A program made the position numbers and the translations under genes. Shown here in pieces: positions 55,817 to 64,000 of a stretch of DNA of 64,000 nt. A model generated the notes under the pieces. That model saw nothing but the letters and a program-made list of their open reading frames with translations. It did not search any database and was not told the DNA's origin. The DNA comes from CAVXHQ01 sp963789535 (GTDB taxonomy: Bacteria > Pseudomonadota > Alphaproteobacteria > Rhodobacterales > Rhodobacteraceae): assembly GCA_963789535.1 (NCBI GenBank), contig CAWBKU010000001.1:1-64000 (forward strand), in the 5' to 3' direction. The number at the start of each line of letters is the position of its first letter. The first letter of the stretch is position 1.

Positions 55817-55842
55817 AAAAAGGGCGCCCGAAGGCGCCCTTT
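55817..55842 (-). terminator. rho-independent terminator after glnA
   Basis: AAAGGGCGCC (55819-55828) and GGCGCCCTTT (55833-55842) form a perfect 10-bp stem with loop CGAA, 27 bp beyond the glnA stop. On the minus strand the stem is followed by a run of T (plus-strand AAAAA at 55817-55821). The stem is symmetric and could also stop transcription from the other side. Confidence 0.85.
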
Positions 55843-55868
55843 CGATCGCGGTCCGACCCCGGTCGGGG

Positions 55869-57275
55869 TCAGCAGCTGTAGTACATCTTGTATTCGATCG
55901 GGTGCGGCGTGTGCTCGTAGGCATAGACCTCTTCCCAGCGCAGCGCCATGTAACCCTCGAGCTGGCCTCTGGTGAACACATCGCCCGCGAGCAGGAATTC
56001 ATGATCCTTCTCGAGTTCGTCGAGAGCCTCGCGCAAGCTGCCGCAGACCGTCGGGATCGCCGCCAGCTCTTCGGGCGGCAGGTCGTAGAGATCCTTGTCC
56101 GACGAGGGGCCGGGGTCGATCTTGTTCTTGATCCCGTCGAGACCGGCCATCAGCAGGGCCGCGAACGCCAGATAGGGGTTCGCCGCCGGGTCGGGGAACC
56201 GCGCCTCGACACGCTTGGCCTTGGGCGATTCGGCCCATGGGATCCGCACGCAGCCCGAGCGGTTGCGGGCCGAATAGGCGCGCAGCACGGGGGCCTCGAA
56301 GCCGGGAATCAGCCGCTTGTAGCTGTTGGTCGTGGGATTGGTGATCGCGTTCAGCGCCTTGGCGTGTTTCAGGATGCCGCCGATGAAATACAGCGCCTCC
56401 TGGCTGAGATCCGCGTATTTGTCGCCCGAGAACAGCGGCTTGCCATCCTTGAAGATCGACATGTTGACGTGCATGCCCGTGCCGTTGTCACCCGAGATCG
56501 GTTTCGGCATGAACGTCGCCGACTTGCCGTAGGCCTGTGCGACGTTGTGGATCACGTATTTGTATTTCTGGATCTCATCGGCCTGATGGGTCAGCGTGCC
56601 GAAGATCAGGCCGAGTTCGTGCTGGCACGACGCCACCTCGTGGTGGTGCTTGTCGACCTTCATCCCCATGCGCTTCATCGTCGAGAGCATCTCGCCGCGC
56701 ATGTCCTGCGCGTCGTCGATCGGGTTGACCGGGAAGTAGCCGCCCTTGACGCCGGGCCGGTGGCCGGTGTTGCCCATCTCGTATTTCGTGTCGGAGTTCC
56801 AGGCGGCGTCGATGGCGTCGACCTCGAAGCTGACCTTGTTCATCGAGACCGAATAGCGAACGTCGTCGAAGATGAAGAACTCTGCCTCGGGGCCGCAATA
56901 GAATGTGTCGCCGATGCCGCTCGACTTCAGGTAGGCCTCTGCCTTGAGGGCCGTGCCGCGCGGGTCGCGGTCGTAGGGCTCCATCGTGTCGGGCTCGACC
57001 ACGTTGCAATGCAGGCAGATCGTCTTTTCGGCATAGAACGGATCCTCGTAGGCGGTCTCCGTGTCGGGCATCAGCTTCATGTCGGACTGGTCGATGCTCT
57101 TCCATCCGGCAATGGACGAGCCGTCGAACATGAACCCTTCCTCGAGGAAATCCTCGTCGACGAGATCGGCCACTACCGTGACGTGCTGCAATTTGCCTTT
57201 GGGATCGGTGAAGCGGATGTCCACATACTGGACGTCCTCGTCCCGGATCATTTTCAGAACCTTGTCTTTGCTCAT
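55869..57275 (-). CDS. glnA: glutamine synthetase type I
   Basis: This 468-residue enzyme condenses glutamate and ammonia to glutamine using ATP. FMFDGSSIAGWKSI, GPEAEFFIFDDVRYS, MPKPISGDNGTGMHVNMS and NPTTNSYKRLIPGFEAPV are the GS-I blocks. Tyr397 in DKDLYDLPPEE is the adenylylation site, so activity is probably switched off by GlnE under control of the adjacent PII protein. It follows glnB by about 50 bp in the same direction. Confidence 0.97.
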   Translation of the reverse strand: MSKDKVLKMIRDEDVQYVDIRFTDPKGKLQHVTVVADLVDEDFLEEGFMFDGSSIAGWKSIDQSDMKLMPDTETAYEDPFYAEKTICLHCNVVEPDTMEPYDRDPRGTALKAEAYLKSSGIGDTFYCGPEAEFFIFDDVRYSVSMNKVSFEVDAIDAAWNSDTKYEMGNTGHRPGVKGGYFPVNPIDDAQDMRGEMLSTMKRMGMKVDKHHHEVASCQHELGLIFGTLTHQADEIQKYKYVIHNVAQAYGKSATFMPKPISGDNGTGMHVNMSIFKDGKPLFSGDKYADLSQEALYFIGGILKHAKALNAITNPTTNSYKRLIPGFEAPVLRAYSARNRSGCVRIPWAESPKAKRVEARFPDPAANPYLAFAALLMAGLDGIKNKIDPGPSSDKDLYDLPPEELAAIPTVCGSLREALDELEKDHEFLLAGDVFTRGQLEGYMALRWEEVYAYEHTPHPIEYKMYYSC

Positions 57276-57324
57276 CTGAGAGGATTTCCCTTTTCTGTGC
57301 GTATCTTGAGTGTCGGAGTCGATG

Positions 57325-57663
<339 letters not shown>

Positions 57664-57825
57664 GGCCTGCTCCCTTGAACTCGTGTTGGGTTGGGTGAGA
57701 CCATCTTCGCCCGGTCATCACAATTCCTGTGGGATGTGATGGCACGGGGCCGGGAGGGAATCCAGAGGCCGTGCCCGATGATTGGGCAGAGTGCCTCAAA
57801 TATGGGCGGGTTGGAAAGGGGCCTA

Positions 57826-59550
57826 ATGACGGAACTGCTGACGGCGGCGCAGATGCGCGCAGTGGAGGCGGCGGCCATCGCCTCGGGCGCCGTGACGGGC
57901 CTCGAACTGATGGAACGGGCCGGGCGCGGCGTCGTGGACGCGGTGTTCGCCGAGTGGCCAGAACTGGCAAAGGGCGGACACCGGGCAGTGGTGCTGTGCG
58001 GACCGGGCAACAACGGCGGCGACGGCTTCGTCGTGGCGCGGCTCTTGAAGGAGGCCGGATGGGAGGTCTTGGTTCACCTGTACGGGACCATCGAGAACCT
58101 GCCAGCCGACGCTCGAGCGAATGCCCAGCGATGGTCGGAGGCGACCGAGGTGGCGCCATGGCCGCAGGCGCAAGGCAATCATCCCCGCGCGACCGATCTG
58201 GTAATCGACGCGGTCTTTGGGAACGGCCTGAACCGCCCGCTGCCGCGCGAGGTTGCCGATGTCGTCAAGGTGCAGGCGCGCGCACGATGGCCGGGGGCGC
58301 GGGTAGTCGCGGTGGATTGCCCAAGTGGTCTGGACATGGGCACCGGCGATGCGGACCGGTTTATGACCGGCGCCACGGCGCCCTATGTCGGCGCGCGCGC
58401 GATCACGATGGCGCGGCTCACGGTTACGTTTCATGCGCCCAAGCTCGGGCATTATCTGGGGGACGGACCCGCGGTCTGCGGTGATCTGCGCGTCGTCGAT
58501 ATTGGCCTGTGGAGTTGGGACGCAGGCGAGGCGGTGCCGGGGTGCGACGCACGGACAGAGGTCGTGCGGCTCATCGAAAGTCGGTATCACGGAAAGTCAT
58601 TCAGGTCGGGCGCCGTTTTGAAGGGGATGCTGGAGAAGCATCAGGGCCACAAGTTCGACCACGGCTCGGCCCTCGTCCTTTCCGGCGGCGTCGGGCGCGG
58701 TGGGGCGGCGCGGCTGGCGGCGCGGGGGGCGTTGCGGATCGGGGCGGGGCTGGTGACGGTTGGGTGTCCGCCTGCCGCGCTGATCGAGATTGCGGCGCAA
58801 GTGACCGCGATCATGCTGCGGTCGGTGAAGGACGCAGCGGCACTGGCAGAGTGGCTGGAGGAGGATGCGCGGATATCGGCGATTTGTGTAGGGCCGGGCT
58901 TCGGAACAGAGGCGCGTGAGGCCGGATTGGTGCGGGCGATTTTGGCGGCGACAGGCACAGGAACGCGCGCGTCGGCGGACGGCGACGTTGGGGTGGAACC
59001 CCATCCTACGAAAGGTGGCGCGGAAGATGAGGCGTCGTCCCGGCGCTGCGTGGTGCTCGACGGGGATGCGCTGACCCTGCTGGCGCGGGACGCGGACCTA
59101 TTCGGGATGTTGCATGACCGTTGCGTGCTGACGCCGCATGGCGGCGAGTTTGCGCGCCTGTTTCCTGATCTGGCGGAGAAACTCGCGGCGCCCGCAACCG
59201 CGGGTCCGGCCTATTCCAAGGTGGATGCGGCGCGGGCGGCGGCGGTGCGGGCGGGATGCGTTGTGCTGTTCAAGGGGCCCGACACGGTTATCGCGGCGCC
59301 GGACGGGCGCTGCTCGGTCAACTCGGCGCACTATGACCGCGCGGCGCCGTGGCTCGCGACGGCGGGGTCGGGGGATGTGCTGTCGGGGTTCGTCACAGGA
59401 TTGCTGGCGCGGGGATTTGCGCCGATGCAGGCGGCGGAGACGGCGGCGTGGCTGCATGTGGAATGCGCGCGGGCGTTCGGTCCGGGGCTGATCGCCGAGG
59501 ATTTGCCAGAGCAGGTGCCGGGGGTGTTGCGGGATTTGGGGGTAGCGTAG
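57826..59550 (+). CDS. nnr: bifunctional NAD(P)H-hydrate epimerase / ADP-dependent NAD(P)H-hydrate dehydratase
   Basis: This 574-residue repair enzyme restores damaged NAD(P)H hydrates. The N-terminal epimerase domain has VVLCGPGNNGGDGFVVARLL and VDCPSGLDMGTG. The C-terminal dehydratase domain has VGPGFGTE, LFKGPDTVIAAPDGR and LATAGSGDVLSGFVTGLLARG. Start ATG 57826 (MTELLTAAQMRAVE) is the usual N-terminus; an open frame continues upstream. About 25 residues near 385-410 (TRASADGDVGVEPHPTKGG ...) look like an insert not needed by the fold, and the DNA there holds a hairpin. Confidence 0.92.
   Translation: MTELLTAAQMRAVEAAAIASGAVTGLELMERAGRGVVDAVFAEWPELAKGGHRAVVLCGPGNNGGDGFVVARLLKEAGWEVLVHLYGTIENLPADARANAQRWSEATEVAPWPQAQGNHPRATDLVIDAVFGNGLNRPLPREVADVVKVQARARWPGARVVAVDCPSGLDMGTGDADRFMTGATAPYVGARAITMARLTVTFHAPKLGHYLGDGPAVCGDLRVVDIGLWSWDAGEAVPGCDARTEVVRLIESRYHGKSFRSGAVLKGMLEKHQGHKFDHGSALVLSGGVGRGGAARLAARGALRIGAGLVTVGCPPAALIEIAAQVTAIMLRSVKDAAALAEWLEEDARISAICVGPGFGTEAREAGLVRAILAATGTGTRASADGDVGVEPHPTKGGAEDEASSRRCVVLDGDALTLLARDADLFGMLHDRCVLTPHGGEFARLFPDLAEKLAAPATAGPAYSKVDAARAAAVRAGCVVLFKGPDTVIAAPDGRCSVNSAHYDRAAPWLATAGSGDVLSGFVTGLLARGFAPMQAAETAAWLHVECARAFGPGLIAEDLPEQVPGVLRDLGVA
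58990..59002. repeat. small hairpin inside a probable in-frame insert of nnr
   Basis: GGGGT (58990-58994) and ACCCC (58998-59002) pair around GGA, within the sequence ggggtggaaccccatcctac. This resembles the short mobile hairpin repeats scattered through some Rhodobacteraceae genomes, but a second copy was not found in this window. Confidence 0.35.
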
Positions 59551-59597
59551 GCCGTGGGTTTAGCCCGAGTGATGTCCGGCCCATGGGTCGGGGGCGT

Positions 59598-59619
59598 GAA
59601 GTTGACAGCTGTCAACTTC
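59598..59619. promoter_or_regulatory. 22-bp perfect palindrome between nnr and the Hint-domain gene
   Basis: GAAGTTGACAG is followed directly by its reverse complement CTGTCAACTTC, a perfect 22-bp palindrome with no loop. It lies in the 122-bp gap between two convergent genes. It contains TTGACA, a perfect -35 hexamer, on both strands. The lack of a loop and T-run argues against an intrinsic terminator; a protein-binding site or a dispersed repeat is more likely. Confidence 0.5.
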
Positions 59620-59672
59620 GGCGCAAGCCGTTGAAGCCGCTTATGGTAACGGACCGTGCGGTGGATCGCGGG

Positions 59673-60161
59673 TCAGCCGATGGCGACCTCGAGGCCGTCC
59701 GCATAGAGGATGTGGGGTGCCTCGAAAGTAAGGCGGTGGATGACGATCTTTTCCGGCGCCGCCTCGGCGATGAACTCGCCATCGATGAGTTGCTCGGCGG
59801 GGATCATCGCGGTGGCGGTGCCATAGAGCGCCTCGGCGCGCCAGTCGCGGATGTGGACGCGGGTGGCGGGGGGGAGCACCATGTCTCGGTCGGGCCGCGT
59901 GTGACCAAGCGATCCCGCCCTGATACGGATAACCGAGAGTGTGCGGGCGACGGCGGTGATGCCGCGCAAGACGGCAACGCCGCAGTCGCGGGTGATGATG
60001 CGGTCGCCGGGGGTCAGGTGCTCGACCGGCATTTCGCCATCGAGCGTCAGTACGATCGTGCCGCCGCACAGCCCCTCTTCGGTGCGCACGGCGCCCCGGT
60101 CGAGCGTATCCGACATGACGACGTTTCCCGCCTCGCGGCGGTGGTTCGGTTCCTGGCGCAT
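59673..60161 (-). CDS. Hint-domain protein
   Basis: This 162-residue protein is a stand-alone Hint (hedgehog/intein) module: GLCGGTIVLTLDGEMPVEHLTPGDRIITRDCGVAVLRGI, then PPATRVHIRDWRAEALYG, EQLIDGEFI and HRLTFEAPHILYADGLEVAIG. In alphaproteobacteria such domains usually sit at the C-terminus of larger RTX-type or surface proteins; here no exported partner is fused. The usual nucleophile position reads Cys in GLCGGT. A self-cleavage role is uncertain. ATG 60116 is an alternative start. Confidence 0.72.
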   Translation of the reverse strand: MRQEPNHRREAGNVVMSDTLDRGAVRTEEGLCGGTIVLTLDGEMPVEHLTPGDRIITRDCGVAVLRGITAVARTLSVIRIRAGSLGHTRPDRDMVLPPATRVHIRDWRAEALYGTATAMIPAEQLIDGEFIAEAAPEKIVIHRLTFEAPHILYADGLEVAIG

Positions 60162-60198
60162 GGCGTGTTCCCGCTCTTGCTGATGTCTGCCTCAACTC

Positions 60199-60210
60199 TT
60201 GTGCGCACAA
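60199..60210. promoter_or_regulatory. 12-bp palindrome upstream of the Hint-domain gene
   Basis: TTGTGCGCACAA is a perfect palindrome 38 bp before the Hint gene start (leftward) and next to an AT-rich ATATGG. It could be an operator; no regulator is adjacent. Confidence 0.3.
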
Positions 60211-60364
60211 TATGGCAAGAAAGCGTTACTGTCAGGCCTTTTTTGAAGTCTTGTGATGATCCGGGCCGGGGCCGGCGCGCCGATTTTCCGCTCGCATCCC
60301 CATGCACGCTTTGCTAGAGAGCGCCCAACCTCGGGGGAGGGCGCCCGTCCGCCCCTGTTTTCAT

Positions 60365-60449
60365 GCGGGTGTGGCGGAACTGGTAGACGCACCAGATTTA
60401 GGTTCTGGCGCCGCAAGGCGTGGGGGTTCGAGTCCCTTCACCCGCACCA
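60365..60449 (+). tRNA. tRNA-Leu (anticodon UAG)
   Basis: This 85-base tRNA has acceptor stem GCGGGTG/CACCCGC and a genome-encoded CCA at 60447-60449. The anticodon arm CCAGA-TTTAGGT-TCTGG places TAG at the anticodon. A long variable arm (GGCGCCGCAAGGCGT) is as expected for a class II tRNA, and the T arm reads GGGGGTTCGAGTCCC. It reads CUA and other CUN codons. It lies 46 bp before trigger factor in the same direction. Confidence 0.97.
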
Positions 60450-60495
60450 AGATGGACCCGTCCGACAGCCCGGGCGAGCAGACAAAGGAACGGAC

Positions 60496-61827
60496 ATGCA
60501 GGTCACTCAGACCCTGAACGAAGGCCTCAAGCGCGGCTATACGATTACCCTGACGGCCGCCGAACTGAACGACAAGGTGACGCAAAAGCTGCGCGAGGCT
60601 CAGCCGGAGGTCGCGATGAAGGGCTTTCGCAAGGGCAAGGTGCCGCTGGCGATGCTCAAGAAGCAGTTCGGGCCGAAGGTGATGGGCGAGGCGATGCAGG
60701 AGAGCATCGACGGCGCGCTGAACGAGCATCTGGCGAGCAGCGGCGACAAGCCGGCGATGCAGCCCGCGATCAAGATGACGAACGAGGACTGGAAAGAGGG
60801 CGACGACGTCGTGGTCGCCGTCGACTACGAGACCCTGCCGCCGGTGCCGGAGGTCGATTTCGGCAAGGTGAAGATCGAGCGGCTGGTGGTGAAGGCGGAC
60901 GAGGCCAGCGTCACCGAGGCGCTCGAGAACCTCGCCGGTCAGGCGCAGAACTTTGACGATCGCAAGAAGGGCGCCAAGGCCAAGGACGGCGATCAGGTGG
61001 TGCTCGATTTCGTCGGCAGGATCGACGGCGAGGCGTTCGAGGGCGGCGCGGCGGAGGATCATCCGCTGGTGCTCGGCTCCAACTCGTTCATCCCCGGCTT
61101 CGAGGCGGGTCTGGTCGGCGTCAAGGCGGGCGACGAGAAGGATGTCGAAGTGACGTTCCCCGAGGATTATCAGGCCGAGGCGCTGAAGGGGAAGACGGCG
61201 GTATTCTCCTGCACGATCAAGGCGGTGAAGGAGCCGGTGAAGGCCGAGATCGACGACGAGATGGCCAAGAAATTCGGCTCTGACGACCTCGCGGCACTCA
61301 AGGCGCAGATCACCGAGCGGCTGGAGGCGGAATATGCCGGTGCGGCGCGGGCGGTGTCCAAGCGGGCGCTGCTCGACCAGCTCGACAAGATGGTGTCGTT
61401 CGACCTGCCACCGAGCCTCGTTACCGCAGAGGCGGACCAGATCGCGCATCAATTGTGGCACGAGGACAATCCGGACGTGCACGGGCACGATCACCCCGAG
61501 ATCGAGACGACGGACGAGCACCGCAGGCTTGCCGACCGGCGGGTGAAGCTGGGGCTGCTTCTGGCCGAGATCGGGCAGAAGGCCGAGGTGAAGGTCACGG
61601 ATCAGGAGTTGACGCAGGCGATCCTGACGCAGGCGCGGCAGTATCGCGGGCAGGAGCGGCAGTTCTTCGAATACGTGCAGCAGAACGCGCAGGCGCGGCA
61701 GCAGATCCAGGCGCCGATCTTCGAGGACAAGGTGATCGACCACATCTTTGCGCTGGCGAAGGTGACGGACAGGGACGCGAGCAAGGACGACCTTCAAAAG
61801 GCGGTCGAGGCCCTCGAAGAGGAGTGA
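60496..61827 (+). CDS. tig: trigger factor
   Basis: This 443-residue ribosome-bound chaperone and peptidyl-prolyl isomerase meets nascent chains at the exit tunnel. The ribosome-binding signature GFRKGKVP is in the N-terminal domain (about residue 43). The FKBP-type domain (about 160-245) has DQVVLDFVGRIDGEAFEGG and FIPGFEAGLVGVKAGDEKDV. A long helical C-terminal domain follows. ATG 60496 is preceded by AAAGGAACGG. Confidence 0.96.
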   Translation: MQVTQTLNEGLKRGYTITLTAAELNDKVTQKLREAQPEVAMKGFRKGKVPLAMLKKQFGPKVMGEAMQESIDGALNEHLASSGDKPAMQPAIKMTNEDWKEGDDVVVAVDYETLPPVPEVDFGKVKIERLVVKADEASVTEALENLAGQAQNFDDRKKGAKAKDGDQVVLDFVGRIDGEAFEGGAAEDHPLVLGSNSFIPGFEAGLVGVKAGDEKDVEVTFPEDYQAEALKGKTAVFSCTIKAVKEPVKAEIDDEMAKKFGSDDLAALKAQITERLEAEYAGAARAVSKRALLDQLDKMVSFDLPPSLVTAEADQIAHQLWHEDNPDVHGHDHPEIETTDEHRRLADRRVKLGLLLAEIGQKAEVKVTDQELTQAILTQARQYRGQERQFFEYVQQNAQARQQIQAPIFEDKVIDHIFALAKVTDRDASKDDLQKAVEALEEE

Positions 61828-61860
61828 GGCCGGGCGCCCCGGCGCCGGAGGATGAGGAGG

Positions 61861-61888
61861 GGGCCGTTCCGGGTGGGGCGGCCCTTTT
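61861..61888 (+). terminator. rho-independent terminator after tig
   Basis: GGGCCG (61861-61866) pairs with CGGCCC (61879-61884) around a 12-base loop, followed by TTTT. It is 34 bp after the tig stop, between convergent genes. Confidence 0.55.
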
Positions 61889-61964
61889 CATTTAAGGGCG
61901 CGAATTCTTTTGAAGAAGTCGACGCCGGATTGTTTTGAACAATGCGGTCCGGTGACGGCGCCGT

Positions 61965-63644
61965 TCAGGGTTTCGACACAGCGTCCACGACCGGATCGGG
62001 AAATGCCGCCTCGTACCGCGCCCTGAGGCGGGCGGCCTCGTCGGGCCTGCCGGTCGCCTCGGCCAGCGCCACGAGGCGCTGCATGACCTGTCTGCGCCCG
62101 GGCGCGAGGGCGTGCGCCTGCGAGAGCAGGTCGAATGCGCGGGCATAGTTGGCGACGTGACCGGCGCGGTTGGCCGCGGCAATGAGCATGTCGGGGCTTT
62201 TCGGGATCAGGTGGGCGTGCCGGTCGAGCAGGGCGTCGAGCCGCGCGTCGTCGCGCGCCAGATCGAGGGCGGCGACGCGGGCGGCGATGCGCGCCTCGGC
62301 GCCGGTAAAGCCGGGTCCGCCGAGGATGCTCTCGATGTGGGCGCAGACCGCCTCGATCCCGGCGTCGGAAATGGCGACCGGCAGCAGGCCCTCCGAGGTG
62401 ATCTCGGGCATTTCCTCGGGCTTGTGTTTGTTGAAATCGGCAAAAAAGCTCGTGTAATGGCAGCCCGCCGCATGGGCATGGGGCATGAAATCGGCCCAGC
62501 GGTGGACCGCCGTCTGGAGCGTGCCCATCTCGAGCACATGCGTTGTCGGCGCGGCGTAAAGCATGTTGGCAAAGCCGGCGCCATGGTAGCCGATCATGAT
62601 CTCGGCGTTGGCGACCAGCGCGATCTGATCGAGCGGCGTGAGGCTCTCGAAACTGATCGCCTTGACGTCGAACCGGCGTAGCGCCTTCTTCATCCGCTCC
62701 TCGCCCTTCATCGCGCGCTTGCGGCGGCCCGAAACGTCGCGGGTGATCCAGAACCGGCGGGGCAGGTGGGCGGCGTCGTGGTCCGCCACGATCCGGTGGG
62801 CGCGGGCGTTCAGGCGACGCAGGGCGGCGTCGTAGCCGTTCATCGCGAGGATCGCCTGAGAGCCGCGATGCGCGCGGCGCCCCTGCCAGAGCCAGCTCTT
62901 CGGTCCCATCGGGTCGAGCGGGTCCATAAGATGCGGCGGCGCGTGGTGCAGGTAGTGGCGCAGCGACCACGAGGTGAGGGCGCGCGCGTAGCGGCGGTTC
63001 TCTTGGACCATGTGGACGCGGCCGGTCAGTTCGGGGAACAGAGTCCGGATGAACGCCATGGGAAATCCCGCGGCCTTGCCATCGGGGGCGTGGATGTGGA
63101 CCGGGCCGCGGTGGCCGATATCGACCAGCGTGGTGAGCTGGCACAGCGTCTCCGTGGTGAAGTGGTAGTAGTTGAAGAAATTGCGGCATTCGAGAACGGC
63201 GGGCAGATCCTGCCATCCGTCGCCCGTCAGCGGCGGCAGGGTCGGGTTGGTGTCCGCGATCCGCTCGAAACAGGAGATGACGGCGTCCTCGCTGTCGGGG
63301 TTCTTCCAGTGATAGCGGTTGCGCAGGCGGGTGCCCGCGGCACCGTTCAGGAACCAGCGGCCGCGCACGCTCGCGAAGGAATGGGTAAAGATCACGTCGT
63401 CGAGGACGGCGGGGATGCAGTTCACTTCGGCCACTTCGTCGAACTGGCGAAAACGGCCGAAGTTGAAGATGTGACGTTCGACCTCTGCACGCTGATCCGG
63501 ATAGGAGCCGATCGCGTGGCCGGTGACGTTGCCGCCCGGACGCGCCCGCCAGAGCCAATCGGGCCAACTCACGAGGCCGAGGCCGGGGTCGGTGCCGGGG
63601 ACGAAGAAGAAGTCTTCGGGCGGTTTGGCGTAGTCGATCTTCAT
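61965..63644 (-). CDS. glycosyltransferase family 61 protein
   Basis: The protein has 559 residues. Blocks typical of GT61 (DUF563) are NFFNYYHFTTETLCQLTTL, RRFWITRDVSGRRKRAMKGEERM and the strongly conserved ALVANAEIMIGYHGAGFANMLYAAPTTHVLEMG, where HGAG lines the nucleotide-sugar site. The C-terminal about 100 residues are helical repeats (NYARAFDLLSQAHALAPGRRQVMQRLVALAEATGRPDEAARLRARYEAAF), a TPR-like unit. No signal peptide is seen, so it is probably cytoplasmic. The acceptor is unknown; no polysaccharide cluster surrounds it. Confidence 0.82.
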   Translation of the reverse strand: MKIDYAKPPEDFFFVPGTDPGLGLVSWPDWLWRARPGGNVTGHAIGSYPDQRAEVERHIFNFGRFRQFDEVAEVNCIPAVLDDVIFTHSFASVRGRWFLNGAAGTRLRNRYHWKNPDSEDAVISCFERIADTNPTLPPLTGDGWQDLPAVLECRNFFNYYHFTTETLCQLTTLVDIGHRGPVHIHAPDGKAAGFPMAFIRTLFPELTGRVHMVQENRRYARALTSWSLRHYLHHAPPHLMDPLDPMGPKSWLWQGRRAHRGSQAILAMNGYDAALRRLNARAHRIVADHDAAHLPRRFWITRDVSGRRKRAMKGEERMKKALRRFDVKAISFESLTPLDQIALVANAEIMIGYHGAGFANMLYAAPTTHVLEMGTLQTAVHRWADFMPHAHAAGCHYTSFFADFNKHKPEEMPEITSEGLLPVAISDAGIEAVCAHIESILGGPGFTGAEARIAARVAALDLARDDARLDALLDRHAHLIPKSPDMLIAAANRAGHVANYARAFDLLSQAHALAPGRRQVMQRLVALAEATGRPDEAARLRARYEAAFPDPVVDAVSKP

Positions 63645-63720
63645 GGCGGCAACGTAGCGCAGCCACGCCGGGGGATCAGCAGGAAAAGAGGCGTTCTGGC
63701 CGGATCGGCGGCGTTGCGGC

Positions 63721-63783
63721 GTTTCGGCGACGCCGGGTCGCGGGTCGCCGAAACGACAATGCCGCCCCGGGTCGGGGCGGCAT
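63721..63783 (-). terminator. tandem hairpins after rplI
   Basis: Two perfect hairpins lie beyond the leftward rplI stop. The first is ATGCCGCCCC (63759-63768) with GGGGCGGCAT (63774-63783), a 10-bp stem with a 5-base loop. The second is GTTTCGGCGAC (63721-63731) with GTCGCCGAAAC (63744-63754), an 11-bp stem. They probably end the ribosomal protein operon. The remaining 63645-63720 holds nothing recognised. Confidence 0.65.
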
Positions 63784-63806
63784 CTTGCCCTTCGCGTCCG
63801 GACCGA

Positions 63807-64000
63807 TCAGTCGTCCGTGTCGTCCGACGCTTCTTCGGTCGCGGGGCGCGCGGGGGCGTCGTCGCCGAAGTCGTTCGCGGCACTGCCCATATCGTCGAAC
63901 AGCTCCTGGATCTCGAACTCGGCGGCGGCCTCTTCCTCGGCGGCCAGTTCCTGGATCGACTTGCCTGCCGCCTGAAGTTCGGCCTCTTCGCGCGAGCGCG
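63807..64000 (-). CDS. rplI: 50S ribosomal protein L9, C-terminal end (partial)
   Basis: The window edge cuts this leftward gene, leaving its last 64 codons including the stop. The residues RSREEAELQAAGKSIQELAA, then an acidic run and EFEIQELFDDMGSA, match the extended acidic C-terminus of L9 seen in Rhodobacteraceae. L9 binds 23S rRNA at the base of the L1 stalk. The N-terminal part is outside the window, so the call depends on this tail alone. Confidence 0.72.
   Translation of the reverse strand, partial: RSREEAELQAAGKSIQELAAEEEAAAEFEIQELFDDMGSAANDFGDDAPARPATEEASDDTDD

Noticed and set aside
60365..60449. The tRNA-Leu gene as an integration site for a mobile element
   Set aside because: No repeat of the tRNA 3' end and no integrase is present downstream; trigger factor follows directly.

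Overview
The window reads as a high-GC chromosomal segment from an alphaproteobacterium, most likely a marine member of the Rhodobacteraceae (Roseobacter group). This rests on gene content and order: sarcosine oxidase soxBDAG, a DMSP lyase DddP with all its active-site residues, ccmABCDG followed by acnA, yajC-secD-secF, glnB-glnA, an acyl-homoserine-lactone synthase with LuxR-type receptors, and an isolated fliG. No phage, insertion sequence, integrase, CRISPR array or rRNA was seen. The only RNA gene found is tRNA-Leu(UAG). The species cannot be named from sequence alone.

Layout. 0-4 kb: dusA behind an AT-rich palindromic upstream region, a 2-oxoglutarate dioxygenase-like gene, then a leftward, overlapping ccmI-ruvX-DUF1289 operon. 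4-10 kb: the tetrahydrofolate-dependent sarcosine oxidase operon, with an extra membrane-anchored Ala/Asp-rich protein gene between soxB and soxD. 10-15 kb: an FkbH-like HAD protein, a GSCFA-domain protein, Fe-type superoxide dismutase, a host-attachment-family protein, and a LOG-family enzyme. 15-26 kb: envelope and transport genes (LysM protein, Atm1-type ABC exporter, Bcr/CflA transporter, and a leftward RND efflux pair with a candidate operator upstream). 26-30 kb: the YfgM-like, BamB and Der block known from other proteobacteria. 30-42 kb: serS, the yajC-secD-secF export genes, ccmABCDG for cytochrome c maturation, a chromosomal ccdAB pair and aconitase. 42-46 kb: a DUF1223 protein, a lipid A-type acyltransferase, and a three-gene nitrile hydratase-family enzyme organised like thiocyanate hydrolase. 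45-48.5 kb: fliG, a LuxR-type receptor without a DNA-binding domain, a full LuxR regulator and LuxI. 48-64 kb: purB, bioY, a hydrolase/OsmC fusion, dddP, an RTX protein, glnA-glnB, the NAD(P)H-hydrate repair enzyme, a Hint-domain protein, tRNA-Leu, trigger factor, a GT61 glycosyltransferase and the 3' end of rplI.

How the genes fit together. SoxBDAG, DddP and the nitrile hydratase-like enzyme point to use of methylated amines, DMSP and nitrile- or thiocyanate-type compounds as carbon, nitrogen and sulfur sources. GlnB-GlnA handles the released nitrogen. The LuxR/LuxI cluster supplies quorum sensing, and fliG lies beside it.

Sequence quality. Three genes (soxA, der and a TspO-like membrane gene) carry small indels that break an otherwise well conserved reading frame. 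Because der is normally essential and single copy, base-calling errors are the likeliest explanation, and soxA should not be taken as a true pseudogene on this evidence. All family assignments come from reading motifs, lengths and gene order by eye. No database search was run.
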